Positions 44,680 to 55,059 are shown, counted from the first letter of the stretch. The stretch is 64,000 nucleotides of DNA from Nitrobacter winogradskyi Nb-255 (GCF_000012725.1 NC_007406.1:1-64000); one strand, 5' to 3'. Notes: generated from the letters alone by a model not told the origin. Made by a program: numbers and translations.

Positions 44680-45561
44680 TTACGTCTGGCAGACCGGACA
44701 CCAGAACGTCGAGCGTCCGTTCTGGGTGAAGCGCTTCACGGCGCCCTTGCATGCCGGCGTCCGGCATTTGTCACCCTCGCGATCGTAGACCTGGAATGAA
44801 TGCTGGAAGTAGCCGAGTTCGCCCGTGGTCTGTCGATGATCGCGAAGCGAGGAACCTCCCGCCTCGATCGCCTGATTGAGCACGTCGCGAATGGCCCCAA
44901 CCAGTCGTTCGGCGCGTTCGGACGGCGCGCCGGTTTTCATGGCGAGCGTTGCGGCGAGACGGCGCGGCGACAACCGCGCGCGAAACAACGCCTCGCAGAC
45001 ATAGATGTTGCCGAGCCCCGCGACCACGCGCTGATCGAGCAACGCGGCCTTGAGGCTGGTCTTCCTGTTGCGGCAGCCATGCGCCAGCACGGCCGCGTCG
45101 AATTCGTTGCCGAGCGGCTCAGGCCCGAGTCCTTTCAGCAGCGGCTCGTCGCCGAGCGCCGAGCGGGCCACAATCTTCATGTATCCGAAACGGCGCGGAT
45201 CGTTGAAGACGATCTCGGCGCGGGAGGACATCGTGAAACGCACATGATCGTGGACGCGGTCCTCGCCGCGCGGTCGATGAAAATCGCCGGGCACCGTAAC
45301 GCCAGCCGCATCGATCACGCGGAACGAGCCGGACATGCCCAGATGCATCAGCAACACGTCGCCGGATGCGAGGTCCGCCAGCAGGTACTTTGCCCGCCGT
45401 CCGAGCCCTGTCACGGCCTGACCCTCCAGGCGGGCGACGAAATCGGTCTGGAACGGAAACCGAAGATCCTTGCGCCGGGTCTCGGCGCGGACGATGGTCG
45501 CGCCCTCCATCGCGGGCTGCAAGCCCCGGCGTACGGTTTCGACCTCGGGAAGTTCGGGCAA
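44680..45561 (-). CDS. mutM: Formamidopyrimidine-DNA glycosylase (Fpg/MutM)
   Basis: Removes 8-oxoguanine and ring-opened purines, with AP-lyase activity. 293 residues. The N-terminal [14 protein letters not shown] supplies catalytic Pro2 and Glu3; the H2TH region is in [20 protein letters not shown]. The C-terminal zinc finger has CRTPAC and CPVC. Divergent from ubiE. Confidence 0.97.
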   Translation of the reverse strand: MPELPEVETVRRGLQPAMEGATIVRAETRRKDLRFPFQTDFVARLEGQAVTGLGRRAKYLLADLASGDVLLMHLGMSGSFRVIDAAGVTVPGDFHRPRGEDRVHDHVRFTMSSRAEIVFNDPRRFGYMKIVARSALGDEPLLKGLGPEPLGNEFDAAVLAHGCRNRKTSLKAALLDQRVVAGLGNIYVCEALFRARLSPRRLAATLAMKTGAPSERAERLVGAIRDVLNQAIEAGGSSLRDHRQTTGELGYFQHSFQVYDREGDKCRTPACKGAVKRFTQNGRSTFWCPVCQT

Positions 45562-45717
45562 CGCTTCGCTCGTTTCGTGGATTGTCCGGCGTTTCAGGCC
45601 GAAGTCTCACCTTCTTCGCTGAACACAAGCCAATTATAGAATGGATCGGCCGGCTCGACCTCGCTTGTAGCGCAGCGCAGCATGGCAGGCTATGGTCCGG
45701 TTATGGAGAAGACGGGC

Positions 45718-46479
45718 ATGGATCGCGAGGACCAGACGACGCATTTCGGCTTCAGGGACGTCCCCCTGGGGGACAAGCAGACGCTGGTGAACGACGTCTT
45801 TCACAGCGTCGCGCGGCGTTACGACCTGATGAACGATCTGATGTCCGGCGGGCTGCACCGCGTCTGGAAGGACGCGATGATCACGACGCTGAATCCGCCG
45901 CGCAACGATGCGCCGTTTTCGCTGCTCGACGTCGCCGGCGGCACCGGAGACATCGCCTTCCGCGCGGCGAAAGCCGCGGGGTCCGGATTTCAGGCCACCG
46001 TGTGCGACATCAATCCGGACATGCTCGCGGTCGGCCGCGAGCGTGCGACCAAGCAGCATCGCGATCATCAGGTGTCGTTCGTCGAAGGCAACGCCGAGAC
46101 CCTGGCGTTCGCGGATCGCGGTTTCGACGCCTACACCATCGCCTTCGGCATCCGCAACGTGCCGCGCATCGACGCGGCGCTGCGCGAGGCGTTTCGGGTG
46201 CTGAGACCGGGCGGCCGGTTTCTCTGCCTTGAATTCTCGACGGTCGATGTGCCCGGACTCGACAAGATCTACGACCTGTTTTCCTTCAAGATGATACCGC
46301 CGCTCGGCCGCGCCGTCACAGGCGACGCCGACTCCTATCGGTATCTAGTCGAATCAATCCGCAAGTTTCCCAAGCCGAACGCCTTCGCCGAGATGATCCG
46401 TGACGCCGGCTTCGCCCGCGTGTCCTGGCAGGCGCTTTCCGGCGGCATCGTCGCGTTGCATTCGGGCTGGCGTTTGTGA
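45718..46479 (+). CDS. ubiE: Demethylmenaquinone/ubiquinone methyltransferase UbiE
   Basis: SAM-dependent C-methyltransferase of ubiquinone synthesis. 253 residues from the ATG at 45718 (GGAGAAG nine bases before); the frame is open to 45682. [10 protein letters not shown] at the N-terminus, SAM motif [25 protein letters not shown] and [18 protein letters not shown] are family signatures. Its stop overlaps the ubiB start (GTGA). Confidence 0.96.
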   Translation: MDREDQTTHFGFRDVPLGDKQTLVNDVFHSVARRYDLMNDLMSGGLHRVWKDAMITTLNPPRNDAPFSLLDVAGGTGDIAFRAAKAAGSGFQATVCDINPDMLAVGRERATKQHRDHQVSFVEGNAETLAFADRGFDAYTIAFGIRNVPRIDAALREAFRVLRPGGRFLCLEFSTVDVPGLDKIYDLFSFKMIPPLGRAVTGDADSYRYLVESIRKFPKPNAFAEMIRDAGFARVSWQALSGGIVALHSGWRL

Positions 46480-48056
46480 TCTCCGCACTGGGCCATGTCG
46501 CGCGGCTGGCGCGCGCCGCGTTCGTGTTCGCGCGCGAGGGCGTGTTCGGCGTGGTCGATCCATCGCTGGTGCCGGCTCCCGGCCAGCTCGCGCTGCGCAT
46601 GGCGCGGCTGATCGAGCGCCGTGGCGCGAAATCCGGATCGCGGTTGACGCGCGCGCTGACGCGGCTCGGGCCGGCCTATCTCAAGCTCGGACAGTTCCTG
46701 GCCACGCGCCCCGATGTCATCGGCGTCGCCATGGCGCGCGACCTGGAAAGCCTGCAGGACCGCCTGCCGCCGTTTTCGCAAGCGGAAGCCGAAGCGGTGG
46801 TCGCGGCGGCGCTGGAGAAGCCCGTCGCGGACGCCTTCGCCAATTTCGGACCTTCGGTGGCGGCGGCCTCGATCGCGCAGGTTCATCGCGGCGAGGTCGA
46901 AAAAAACGGCGTCCGCAGACAGGTGGCGATCAAGGTGCTGCGGCCCAACGTCGCCACGCGTTTCCGCCGCGATCTCTCCGATTTCTTTTTCGTCGCCAAC
47001 AACGCCGAGGCGCATTCGGCCGAGGCGCGGCGGCTGCGCCTCGTCGAGGTCATCAACACCATGTCGCGATCGGTGGCGATGGAGATGGACCTGCGGCTGG
47101 AAGCGGCCGCGCTGTCGGAGATGGCGGAGAACACCCGCAACGATCCCGACTTCCGCGTGCCCGAGGTGGACTGGGACCGCACCACCCACAACGTGCTGAC
47201 GATGGAGTGGATCGACGGCATCGCGCTGAACGATCATGCGCGTCTTGCGCAATCGAAAGCCGACCTGCCCGAACTGGGCCGCAAGGTGATCCAGAGCTTT
47301 CTGCGCCACGCGTTGCGCGACGGCTTCTTTCACGCCGACATGCATCCGGGCAACCTTTTCCTCGACGGTTCGGGCCGTCTGGTCGCGGTCGACTTCGGCA
47401 TCATGGGACGGCTGGGCCTGAAAGAGCGCCGTTTCCTCGCCGAAATCCTGCTCGGCTTCATCACCCGCGACTACCGCCGCGTCGCCGAGGTGCATTTCGA
47501 GGCCGGCTACGTGCCGGGCCATCACTCGGTGGAGAATTTCGCGCAAGCCATCCGCGCCATCGGCGAGCCGATCCACAATCGTACCGCCGAGGAAATCTCG
47601 ATGGCCAAACTCTTGACCCTGCTGCTGGAGGTCACCGGCCTGTTCGACATGCAGACGCGGCCCGAACTGATCCTGCTGCAAAAAACCATGGTGGTGGTCG
47701 AAGGCGTGGCGCGCAGCTTCGATCCCAAACTGGACATCTGGACGGTGGCCGATCCGGTGGTTCGCGAATGGATCACGGAGAACCTCGGCCCGCTGGGGCG
47801 GATGCAGGGCGCGATCGCCGGCGCCGGAGAGCTGGGCCGCCTGCTTGCCTCCTTGCCCGCGATCGCCTCGCGTTCGGTGGCGGTGCTTGAGCAAGTGGAG
47901 ACCATGACCCGCGACGGGCTGGTGCTCGCACCCGAAACCGTCGCCACGCTGGCCTGCGCACGGGCAAGGCAGAACCGCTGGCGGACCATCGCGCTCTGGA
48001 TCATCGCCGTGACGCTGCTCGGCATTCTATGGGCCGTCAGCAGCCGGTTGATCTGA
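46476..48056 (+). CDS. ubiB: Ubiquinone biosynthesis kinase-like protein UbiB
   Basis: ABC1/ADCK-family atypical kinase-like ATPase needed for ubiquinone hydroxylation. 526 residues. KxGQ motif in [13 protein letters not shown]. Ala-rich nucleotide loop region [13 protein letters not shown] with QVAIKVLRP (Lys). Catalytic-loop [12 protein letters not shown] and [10 protein letters not shown] follow. A C-terminal membrane segment ([20 protein letters not shown]) anchors it. GTG start overlapping ubiE. Confidence 0.96.
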   Translation: MISALGHVARLARAAFVFAREGVFGVVDPSLVPAPGQLALRMARLIERRGAKSGSRLTRALTRLGPAYLKLGQFLATRPDVIGVAMARDLESLQDRLPPFSQAEAEAVVAAALEKPVADAFANFGPSVAAASIAQVHRGEVEKNGVRRQVAIKVLRPNVATRFRRDLSDFFFVANNAEAHSAEARRLRLVEVINTMSRSVAMEMDLRLEAAALSEMAENTRNDPDFRVPEVDWDRTTHNVLTMEWIDGIALNDHARLAQSKADLPELGRKVIQSFLRHALRDGFFHADMHPGNLFLDGSGRLVAVDFGIMGRLGLKERRFLAEILLGFITRDYRRVAEVHFEAGYVPGHHSVENFAQAIRAIGEPIHNRTAEEISMAKLLTLLLEVTGLFDMQTRPELILLQKTMVVVEGVARSFDPKLDIWTVADPVVREWITENLGPLGRMQGAIAGAGELGRLLASLPAIASRSVAVLEQVETMTRDGLVLAPETVATLACARARQNRWRTIALWIIAVTLLGILWAVSSRLI

Positions 48057-48095
48057 TATCAATGCAATCATATGATGAAATCAAATGATATCGAT
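48054..48095. promoter_or_regulatory. Palindrome cluster upstream of the antitoxin-CoaBC fusion
   Basis: TGATATCA (48054-48061, overlapping the ubiB stop), ATCATATGAT (48067-48076), then TGATATCGAT (48086-48095), all within 65 bases before the fusion gene and much A+T-richer than its surroundings. The octamers resemble the TGATAGCA-type half-sites reported for FitAB, so an operator bound by the fused RHH domain is conceivable. Inference only. Confidence 0.45.
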
Positions 48096-48118
48096 CCGGA
48101 TGCAGCGCAGGGAGCGAA

Positions 48119-49558
48119 ATGGCCAGCCTGACCGTCCGCAAACTCGACGACGCCGTTAAGGCCCGGCTGCGAGCGCGCGCCGCAGTTTCCGGCCGCTCGG
48201 TGGAGGAGGAGATCCGCGTCATCCTCCGTGAGGCGACCGTTATTCCCCCCCCCACGGCGTTCGACGATCCGGCCTCCCGCAACGCAGCATCTCTGCGTGA
48301 CAAAGGCTTCTTCAACGTTTCCAGTCGATTGACGAAAGTGACAGTGATCGTCGGCGGCGGGATCGCCGCCTACAAGGCGCTCGACCTGATCCGGAGGCTC
48401 AGGGAACGCGGATTTTTTGTGCGATGCGTCATGACAAATGCTGCGCAGCAATTCGTCACGCCGCTCAGCGCTGGATCCCTCTCTAACGAGCGTTGCTATA
48501 CGGATCTGTTCGATGCCAGCAGCGAATTCGACGCGGGCCATATCCGGCTCGCCCGCGACTGTGACCTCATCGTGGTGGCGCCCGCCACCGCTGACCTGAT
48601 GGCAAAGATGGCAAACGGCCTCGCCAACGATCTGGCGAGCGCCATTCTGCTCGCCTCCGACAGGCCGGTTTTGCTGGCGCCGGCGATGAATCCGCTGATG
48701 TGGAATAACCCGGCGACACGCCGCAACGTGGCGCGGCTCGCGCGCGACGGCGTCGCCATGATCGGCCCCGACGCCGGCGAGATGGCGGAAGCAGGTGAAG
48801 CCGGCGTCGGCCGCATGGCCGAGCCCGTGGCGATCGCCGCCGCCGCCGCGCGGATGCTCGGGCCACCGCAAACGCAAGCGCAACCTCTAAAAGGCCGTCG
48901 CGTCCTGATTACCGCCGGCCCGACCCGGGAGGCGATCGATCCGGTGCGCTACATCGCCAACCGCTCCTCGGGCAAGCAGGGCTTTGCCATCGCCGCGGCG
49001 GCGCAGGCGGCGGGAGCCGAAGTGACGCTGATTTCTGGCCCCGTGGATCTCGACGACCCCCCCGGCGTCACTGTGGCGCATGTCGAATCCGCGCGCCAGA
49101 TGCTGGCGGCCGTCGAGGCGGCGCTGCCTTCCGACATTGCGATTTTCACCGCCGCGGTCGCCGACTGGCGTGTCGCGCATGCAGGTGCGCAGAAACTGAA
49201 GAAAACCGAAGCCGGAGTGCCGCCGCTGCAACTGATCGAGAACCCGGACATTCTCGCGACCATTTCGAACCTGCGCGACGAACGCCCGCCGCTCGTGATC
49301 GGCTTCGCCGCCGAGACCGAGCATCTCATCGGCAACGCCAAGGCGAAATTCGCGCGCAAGGGCTGCGACTGGATGATCGCCAATGACGTATCGCCGGGAA
49401 CCGGCGTGATGGGCGGCGACCGCAACACCGTGCATCTGCTGACGCGCGGCGAAGACGGAGAGATCAGGACCGAGTCCTTCCCCGTCATGACCAAGGAAGA
49501 GGTGGCCGCCATGCTGATCGAACGCATCATCTCAGCCCTGCCGGGTCCGGCGGCATGA
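48119..49558 (+). CDS. coaBC: FitA-like antitoxin domain fused to phosphopantothenoylcysteine decarboxylase/ligase
   Basis: 479 residues. Residues 1-40 ([20 protein letters not shown], then [15 protein letters not shown]) look like a FitA-type ribbon-helix-helix antitoxin. A linker starting PPP, encoded by nine C (48245-48253), follows. CoaC (about 72-250) has [22 protein letters not shown] with the catalytic His, and PAMNPLMW. CoaB (about 258-470) has [19 protein letters not shown] and SGKQG. Together CoaB and CoaC make 4'-phosphopantetheine from 4'-phosphopantothenate and Cys for coenzyme A. A TTG near residue 70 could start CoaBC alone. It ends in an ATGA overlap with dut. Confidence 0.9.
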   Translation: MASLTVRKLDDAVKARLRARAAVSGRSVEEEIRVILREATVIPPPTAFDDPASRNAASLRDKGFFNVSSRLTKVTVIVGGGIAAYKALDLIRRLRERGFFVRCVMTNAAQQFVTPLSAGSLSNERCYTDLFDASSEFDAGHIRLARDCDLIVVAPATADLMAKMANGLANDLASAILLASDRPVLLAPAMNPLMWNNPATRRNVARLARDGVAMIGPDAGEMAEAGEAGVGRMAEPVAIAAAAARMLGPPQTQAQPLKGRRVLITAGPTREAIDPVRYIANRSSGKQGFAIAAAAQAAGAEVTLISGPVDLDDPPGVTVAHVESARQMLAAVEAALPSDIAIFTAAVADWRVAHAGAQKLKKTEAGVPPLQLIENPDILATISNLRDERPPLVIGFAAETEHLIGNAKAKFARKGCDWMIANDVSPGTGVMGGDRNTVHLLTRGEDGEIRTESFPVMTKEEVAAMLIERIISALPGPAA

Positions 49559-50013
49559 GCGATCCGATCAAGGTCGATGTCCGGCAACTGCCGCATGCCG
49601 AGGGCCTTCCGCTGCCGTCCTACCAAAGCACCCAGGCGGCCGGTCTTGACCTCATCGCCGCGATTGGCGAACAGGCGCCGCTGGTTCTCGCGGCAGGCCG
49701 GCGGGCCATGGTGCCGACCGGGCTCGTCATCGCGCTGCCCGATGGATACGAGGCGCAGGTGCGGCCGCGCTCCGGCCTCGCCGCACGGCATGGCGTGACC
49801 GTGCTGAATTCGCCCGGCACCGTGGATGCCGACTATCGCGGCGAGATCAACGTGCTTCTTGTGAACCTCGGCAGCGAGGCCTTCACGATCCGCCGCGGCG
49901 AGCGTATCGCGCAGATGATCGTCGCGCCGGTGACTCGCGTGGAACTGGTGCGCGCGGCGGCGCTGCCGGCGACGCCACGCGGCAGCGGCGGATTCGGCTC
50001 GACCGGGCGTTAG
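49555..50013 (+). CDS. dut: Deoxyuridine 5'-triphosphate nucleotidohydrolase
   Basis: Trimeric dUTPase giving dUMP and keeping uracil out of DNA. 152 residues. The five motifs are seen: [40 protein letters not shown] and the C-terminal [10 protein letters not shown]. Start overlaps coaBC by four bases; coaBC-dut is a common pair. Confidence 0.97.
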   Translation: MSDPIKVDVRQLPHAEGLPLPSYQSTQAAGLDLIAAIGEQAPLVLAAGRRAMVPTGLVIALPDGYEAQVRPRSGLAARHGVTVLNSPGTVDADYRGEINVLLVNLGSEAFTIRRGERIAQMIVAPVTRVELVRAAALPATPRGSGGFGSTGR

Positions 50014-50110
50014 AGCCTTTTCGTTTCCGATTGAATCGGAAGCGGAGCTTCAGACCGGCCGTGACGCGTTTTCGTCACACGAACAGATCACCCGCTCCGG
50101 TCGCGCAAAA
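50013..50110. repeat. Degenerate mosaic repeat after dut
   Basis: agagccttttcgtttccgattgaatcggaagcgg and gcgttttcgtcacacgaac are reverse-oriented, diverged versions of the intergenic modules. The remaining gap to the kinase gene (50111-50290) is A+T-richer and likely holds its promoter; nothing else is recognised. Confidence 0.6.
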
Positions 50111-50290
50111 ACCGATTCAATTTTACAACAATCGTTTCGTAAATGTCGCGGCTACGCATTTTTCCGCCGCCCGATTCCCGTTCACGGTCTGGACTCTAGC
50201 CCCTCGAATCCGCTTAAGCATAATGGTGGTCGATTCGTGAACGGCGAACGGGTTGCCGATCGAATATCATCGCGCGGTTTTGGGGCAAAG

Positions 50291-52807
50291 ATGTCAGGCG
50301 TAATCGGGGTGATGCGTCGGACCTTGCTGTCATGCACCTCGCTGGTGCCGGGCGGCATCGCGGGCGCCGGCGCGGTCAGCCTCATCGACACCTCACCTGC
50401 CTGGGCCGCAGAACCGGCGCTGAACGAGCGGCTGATCCAGGCCTTCATGAATCTCAGCCGACAGGATCTGACGGCGCTGGCGATGGCGCTTGGCGTGCTG
50501 AGCTTCTCGGTGGTCGCCGCTATCCTGCTGATGCGCACGCGCATCCGCGCCGCCGCAAATGAGCAGCGTTTGCGCAGCGAGCTCCGCGAACTTCAATCGG
50601 AGGCCGACCGTTTTCGCGCGCTGCTGTTCGTGGAACCGCAGATTCTGATTTCGTGGGGCGCGGGCGAGGAACGGCCCCAGATCAGCGGCGATATCGCGCT
50701 GCTGTTGCCGCAGGATGCAAAACAGCCCTTGCGGATTCTGGCGTTCGGAACCTGGCTGCCGCCCGAGCCGGCGTTGCAGATGGATCACGCGGTCGATGCG
50801 CTGCGCAGCGCCGGAGAAGGTTTCCTGCTCAATCTGGTCACCTCGGCCGGCCGCACCGTGGAAGCGATGGGCCGCGCCATCGGCGGCCAGGCCATCGTGC
50901 GCATCCGTGATCTCGGCGGCCTGCGGCGCGACCTCGCCGAGATGACGCTGCGGCACGACAGTCTGCTGGCGGAGACGGAAATGCTGCGGGCCTTCGCGAC
51001 CGCGGCGCCCTGGCCGCTCTGGGCGAGAGGCAAGGACGGCAAGCTTTCCTTCGCCAACCAGGCCTATGCGCGCGCTACCGAGGCCGCCGACTCGGCCGAC
51101 GCCATCCAGCGCAACCTCGAACTGCTCGACAGCGAGGACCGGACCGCGATGTCGCGGGCGCTGAACGACCATGCCACCTTTGCCGCGCGATTGCCGATCA
51201 TCATCGGCGGCGAGCGGCGCATGTACGACGTTCACGCACTCCGGACCGGCGGCGGAAGCGCCGGCATCGCGCTCGACGCCAGCGAGGCGACGGCGCTGAG
51301 CGGGGCGCTGGCGCGGATGGCGGACGCGCATCGCCGGACCCTCGACCAACTGTCATCCGGCGTCGCCGTGTTCGACGGCCAGCGGCGGCTCGCTTTCTAC
51401 AACGACTCCTACCGCCGGCTGTGGGACCTCGACCGGCCCTTCCTCGACGGACATCCCGACGATTCCAGCGTGCTCGATCGCCTGCGCGCGGGGCGCAAGT
51501 TGCCGGAGCAGCCCGACTTCCGCGCCTGGAAAGCCCGCCTGCACGAAGCCTATCGCGCCAACGAGGCCGTCAAGGACGTATGGTATCTGCCGGACGGACG
51601 CGCGCTCAGCATCGTCACCACGCCGAATCCGGAAGGCGGCGTCACCTATCTGTTCGACGATGTCACCGAAAGCCTGGATCTGGCCCGCCGATATGACCGG
51701 CTTATCAACGTGCAGCGCGAGACCCTCGACAGCCTGACCGAAGCGGTCGCGGTGTTCGGCAGCAACGGCCGCGCGCAGCTTTTCAATCCGGCCTTCGCGC
51801 GGATGTGGAAGCTTTCGCCCGAGGCGCTGGCGCAGCAGCCGCATATCGATACGGTCGAGGCGTGGTGCAAGCCGCTGTTCGACGACGACGACGCCTGGCG
51901 GACGATCCACAAGGCCGTCACCGGCATCGACAATCGCACCGCGGTGCCGCTCAAGCTCGAGCGCAAGGACGGCAGCATCCTGGACTGCATGACCATGCCG
52001 CTGCCCGACGGCGCCACCATGCTGACCTTCCACGACATCACCGATAGCGAGAACGTGGAGCGCGCGCTGCGCGAACGCAACGATGCGCTCGAGGCCGCCG
52101 ACCAGATGAAGGTCGATTTCGTCCACCACGTCTCATACGAACTGCGCTCGCCCCTGACGACCATCATCGGCTTCGCGCACCTCATGAACGATCCCGGCAC
52201 CGGACCGCTCACCGAGAAGCAGGCCGAATATGTCAACTACATCACCTCGTCGACCGACGCGCTGCTGGCGCTGACCAACAACATCCTCGACCTCGCCACC
52301 ATCGATGCGGGCGCCATGACGCTCGAACTCGGGCCGGTCGACGTCCGCAAGACCATCGCGGCGGCGGCGGAAGGCATTCAGGACCGGCTGACCCGCGACC
52401 GCATCGTGCTGAATGTCGACGTCGATCCGGACATCGGCGACTTCATCGGCGACGAGCGCCGCATCATTCAGGTCCTCTATAATCTACTTGCCAACGCCGC
52501 GGGCTTCTCGCCACCGGACGCCGTGATCACGGTCAGCGCCCGGCGCACCGAACACAGCGTGAGGTTCGCCGTGATGGACGAAGGCCCCGGCATTCCGCCG
52601 GACGTCAGGGACAAGGCGTTCGACTGGTTCGAAAGTTACGCGAACGGATCGCGGCATCGCGGCGCGGGCCTTGGCCTCTCGCTGGTGCGCTCCTTCGTTG
52701 AACTCCACGGCGGACGCGTGCATTTCGATCCCGCCATCAAGAGCGGGACCAGGGTCGTTTGCGACTTTCCGCTCGACCGGGGCGCCCACCGGAACGCCGC
52801 CGAATGA
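50291..52807 (+). CDS. divL: DivL-type PAS histidine-kinase-like protein with Tyr in place of the phospho-acceptor His
   Basis: 838 residues: N-terminal hydrophobic lead, membrane segment (LTALAMALGVLSFSVVAAILLM), coiled region, and PAS-like domains (about 210-585). The kinase core has H-box FVHHVSYELRSPLTTIIGF, where Tyr616 replaces His, as at Tyr550 of Caulobacter DivL. N-box NLLANAAGFSPP, G1 DEGPGIPPDV and G2 GAGLGLSLV are intact, so ATP binding is expected. In Caulobacter DivL steers CckA and CtrA in the cell cycle. I start at the ATG at 50291; a GTG at 50237 is possible. ATGA overlap with the next gene. Confidence 0.9.
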   Translation: MSGVIGVMRRTLLSCTSLVPGGIAGAGAVSLIDTSPAWAAEPALNERLIQAFMNLSRQDLTALAMALGVLSFSVVAAILLMRTRIRAAANEQRLRSELRELQSEADRFRALLFVEPQILISWGAGEERPQISGDIALLLPQDAKQPLRILAFGTWLPPEPALQMDHAVDALRSAGEGFLLNLVTSAGRTVEAMGRAIGGQAIVRIRDLGGLRRDLAEMTLRHDSLLAETEMLRAFATAAPWPLWARGKDGKLSFANQAYARATEAADSADAIQRNLELLDSEDRTAMSRALNDHATFAARLPIIIGGERRMYDVHALRTGGGSAGIALDASEATALSGALARMADAHRRTLDQLSSGVAVFDGQRRLAFYNDSYRRLWDLDRPFLDGHPDDSSVLDRLRAGRKLPEQPDFRAWKARLHEAYRANEAVKDVWYLPDGRALSIVTTPNPEGGVTYLFDDVTESLDLARRYDRLINVQRETLDSLTEAVAVFGSNGRAQLFNPAFARMWKLSPEALAQQPHIDTVEAWCKPLFDDDDAWRTIHKAVTGIDNRTAVPLKLERKDGSILDCMTMPLPDGATMLTFHDITDSENVERALRERNDALEAADQMKVDFVHHVSYELRSPLTTIIGFAHLMNDPGTGPLTEKQAEYVNYITSSTDALLALTNNILDLATIDAGAMTLELGPVDVRKTIAAAAEGIQDRLTRDRIVLNVDVDPDIGDFIGDERRIIQVLYNLLANAAGFSPPDAVITVSARRTEHSVRFAVMDEGPGIPPDVRDKAFDWFESYANGSRHRGAGLGLSLVRSFVELHGGRVHFDPAIKSGTRVVCDFPLDRGAHRNAAE

Positions 52808-54327
52808 GCGAGCCGTCGAGATTCGCGACCGCGCTCGTCAACGAGACCGCGACCGCGCATCTGATGGCCGACCTCGCACTGCTGATCGGTCCCGGCGACG
52901 TCATCACGCTGTCGGGCGATCTCGGCGCGGGCAAGACCGCGGCCGCCCGCGCCTTGATCCGGTATCTGGCCGGCGACGACACGATCGAGGTGCCGAGCCC
53001 GACCTTCACGCTGGCGCAGCATTACGATCTGCCGCCGCATCCCCTGCTTCACGCCGATCTCTATCGCATCAGCGGTCCCGGCGAACTGGACGAGATCGGC
53101 CTCGCGCCGCTGCCCGAGGACGCGGTGGTCCTGATCGAATGGCCGGAGCGCGCCGCCGGCGGCCTGCCCGCCGACCGGATCGACATCGCCATCAGCCATC
53201 GCCCGGCGCTCGGATCAGCGGCGCGCTCAGCCGAGATCACCGGCTACGGCAAGGCCGCATCGCAAGTCGCGCGGCTGGCGTCGCTGCGGCGGTTTCTTGA
53301 CGATGCCGGTTATCTCGACGCAAGACGGCAGCGCATGGCGGGCGACGCCTCGACGCGCTCATATGCCCGGTTGATCCGCGACGACGCCAGCTTCATCCTC
53401 ATGAACGCGCCGAAGCGGCCCGACGGACCCGCGATCCACGACGGCAAGTCCTACAGCGCGGCGGTGCACCTTGCCGAGGACATCAAGCCCTTCGTCGCCA
53501 TCGCGCACGGCCTGCGCGGTCAGGGCTTTTCCGCGCCGGAGATCCATCATGCCGATCTGGAGTCGGGATTCCTGATCACCGAGGATTTCGGCAGCGCCGG
53601 CTTTGTCGAGGGCACGCCGCCGGCGCCGATCGTCGAGCGCTATCAGGCGGCGACCGACCTGCTCGCCGCGCTGCACGGCCGGACGCTGCCGGACACGCTT
53701 CCCTTGACGGCGGATACGGCCTACGCGATTCCCGCGTTCGACCTTGAGGCGATGCTGATCGAGGTCGGCCTGATGCTGGACTGGTATCTGATCGACCGCG
53801 GCATTGAACCAGACGAAGGCCTGCGCGCGGAATTCCTGGCGATATGGCGCGCGTTGCTGGCGAAGCCGGATGCCGCGTCCAGAACCTGGGTGTTGCGTGA
53901 CTTCCACTCGCCCAACCTGATCTGGCTGGAACAGCGGCGCGATATCGGAAAGGTCGGCATCATCGACTTTCAGGACACCGTGCTCGGTCCCGACGCCTAT
54001 GATCTGGTCTCGCTGTTGCAGGATGCGCGCGTGGACGTCCCCGAATCGATCGAACTTGCCTTGCTCGCCCGTTACGCGAAGGCGCGGCTGGAGTGTGAAG
54101 CGCATTTCGATCCCGCCGGTTTCGCCGAGACGTATGCCATCATCTCGGCGCAACGCAACACCCGGCTGCTCGGCACGTTCGCGCGGCTCAATCGGCGCGA
54201 CGGCAAACCGCACTATCTGCGGCATCAACCCCGGATCTGGACCTATCTCACCCGCTCGCTCGCGCACCCGGCCTTGTCGGCGGCGAGAGCGTGGTACCGG
54301 AATCACGTCCCGCCTCCCGCGGGTTGA
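52804..54327 (+). CDS. TsaE ATPase fused to AmgK-like aminoglycoside/sugar phosphotransferase
   Basis: 507 residues, two enzymes in one chain. Residues 1-150 are TsaE (t6A37 tRNA modification): P-loop GDLGAGKTAAARALI, PSPTFTLAQHY and HADLYRISGPGELDEIG. Residues 170-500 are a phosphotransferase of the APH/choline-kinase fold, with WVLRDFHSPNLIWL (catalytic Asp, Asn) and GIIDFQDTVLGPDAYDL. With murU next but one downstream, the second part most likely is AmgK, the anomeric kinase for N-acetylmuramate/GlcNAc recycling. The fusion is known in alphaproteobacteria. Confidence 0.9.
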   Translation: MSEPSRFATALVNETATAHLMADLALLIGPGDVITLSGDLGAGKTAAARALIRYLAGDDTIEVPSPTFTLAQHYDLPPHPLLHADLYRISGPGELDEIGLAPLPEDAVVLIEWPERAAGGLPADRIDIAISHRPALGSAARSAEITGYGKAASQVARLASLRRFLDDAGYLDARRQRMAGDASTRSYARLIRDDASFILMNAPKRPDGPAIHDGKSYSAAVHLAEDIKPFVAIAHGLRGQGFSAPEIHHADLESGFLITEDFGSAGFVEGTPPAPIVERYQAATDLLAALHGRTLPDTLPLTADTAYAIPAFDLEAMLIEVGLMLDWYLIDRGIEPDEGLRAEFLAIWRALLAKPDAASRTWVLRDFHSPNLIWLEQRRDIGKVGIIDFQDTVLGPDAYDLVSLLQDARVDVPESIELALLARYAKARLECEAHFDPAGFAETYAIISAQRNTRLLGTFARLNRRDGKPHYLRHQPRIWTYLTRSLAHPALSAARAWYRNHVPPPAG

Positions 54328-54431
54328 ACCATTTTGTTTTACGCCTTTTTAGAAGTCGCGGGTGTAGCTTCACGACGCCGGTTCTATCCCTCGGATCGCG
54401 GCACAGTCCTCCTCCCAAGGCGGAGCACATC

Positions 54432-54752
54432 ATGGGCACGGAACGGCGTAAAGGCGAGCGCGTCACCTTCGAGCGCGGCTACAGCGCGCACATGATGGGC
54501 ATCGACGGCACCTGGCGCCGCAACTGCACCATGGAGGATGTGTCGGAAATCGGAGCCAAGCTGACCGTCGAAGGCTCCATCGAAGGACTGCACCTGAAGG
54601 AATTCTTCCTCCTGTTGTCATCCACGGGCCTCGCCTATCGCCGCTGCGAGCTGGCCTGGGTCAATGGCGACCAGATCGGCGTCAATTTCCTGAAACAGAC
54701 CGACAAGAAAAAAAAGACCACCCGGCAGAACAGCGCCACGGCCGACGCCTGA
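54432..54752 (+). CDS. PilZ-domain protein
   Basis: 106 residues, a single PilZ domain: ERRKGERVTFERG (RxxxR type) at the N-terminus, MEDVSEIGAKL (DxSxxG) in the barrel and IGVNFLKQ at the end. Both c-di-GMP-contact motifs are present in somewhat altered form, so c-di-GMP binding is plausible. The C-terminal tail is Lys/Thr-rich. Start ATG at 54432 after AGGCGGAG. Confidence 0.85.
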   Translation: MGTERRKGERVTFERGYSAHMMGIDGTWRRNCTMEDVSEIGAKLTVEGSIEGLHLKEFFLLLSSTGLAYRRCELAWVNGDQIGVNFLKQTDKKKKTTRQNSATADA

Positions 54753-54903
54753 TCCACATCCGCCCGGTATCATCCGGCAGTCTCCCCATGTCATGGCCTC
54801 GTCATCATCTCGGGCGTGTATGGCCGGAGTCATCGATGCGATTCGCAACGGGTCGCGATCTTCGTTTCAAACCGCTATGGATTCGTCGCTTGTTTTTCGT
54901 TTC

Positions 54904-55059
54904 AGCATGATCTTTTCCGAGCACCGGTTTCCACTTTTCGGGATCATTCTCTATAGCGTTTTCGAGCGAAGTGGATACCGGTTCGCGTGAAGAAAACGTG
55001 TTAAATCAAGGTTATAGAGCCCCGCTTCTGATTCCATCAGAAGCGAAAAGGCTCTAGTT
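54904..55059. repeat. Mosaic intergenic repeat, two modules
   Basis: Module one: agcatgatcttttccgagc...ccacttttcgggatcat, with imperfect self-complementarity. Module two: tatagcgttttcgagcgaagtggataccggttcgcgtgaagaaaac, then gcttctgattccatcagaagcg and aaaggctctag (ends 55059). This is the least rearranged copy here and serves as reference for the others. Confidence 0.85.

Noticed and set aside
48119-48253. Free-standing toxin-antitoxin module
   Set aside because: Only the antitoxin-like domain is present, fused to CoaBC; no PIN-domain toxin gene is adjacent on either strand.
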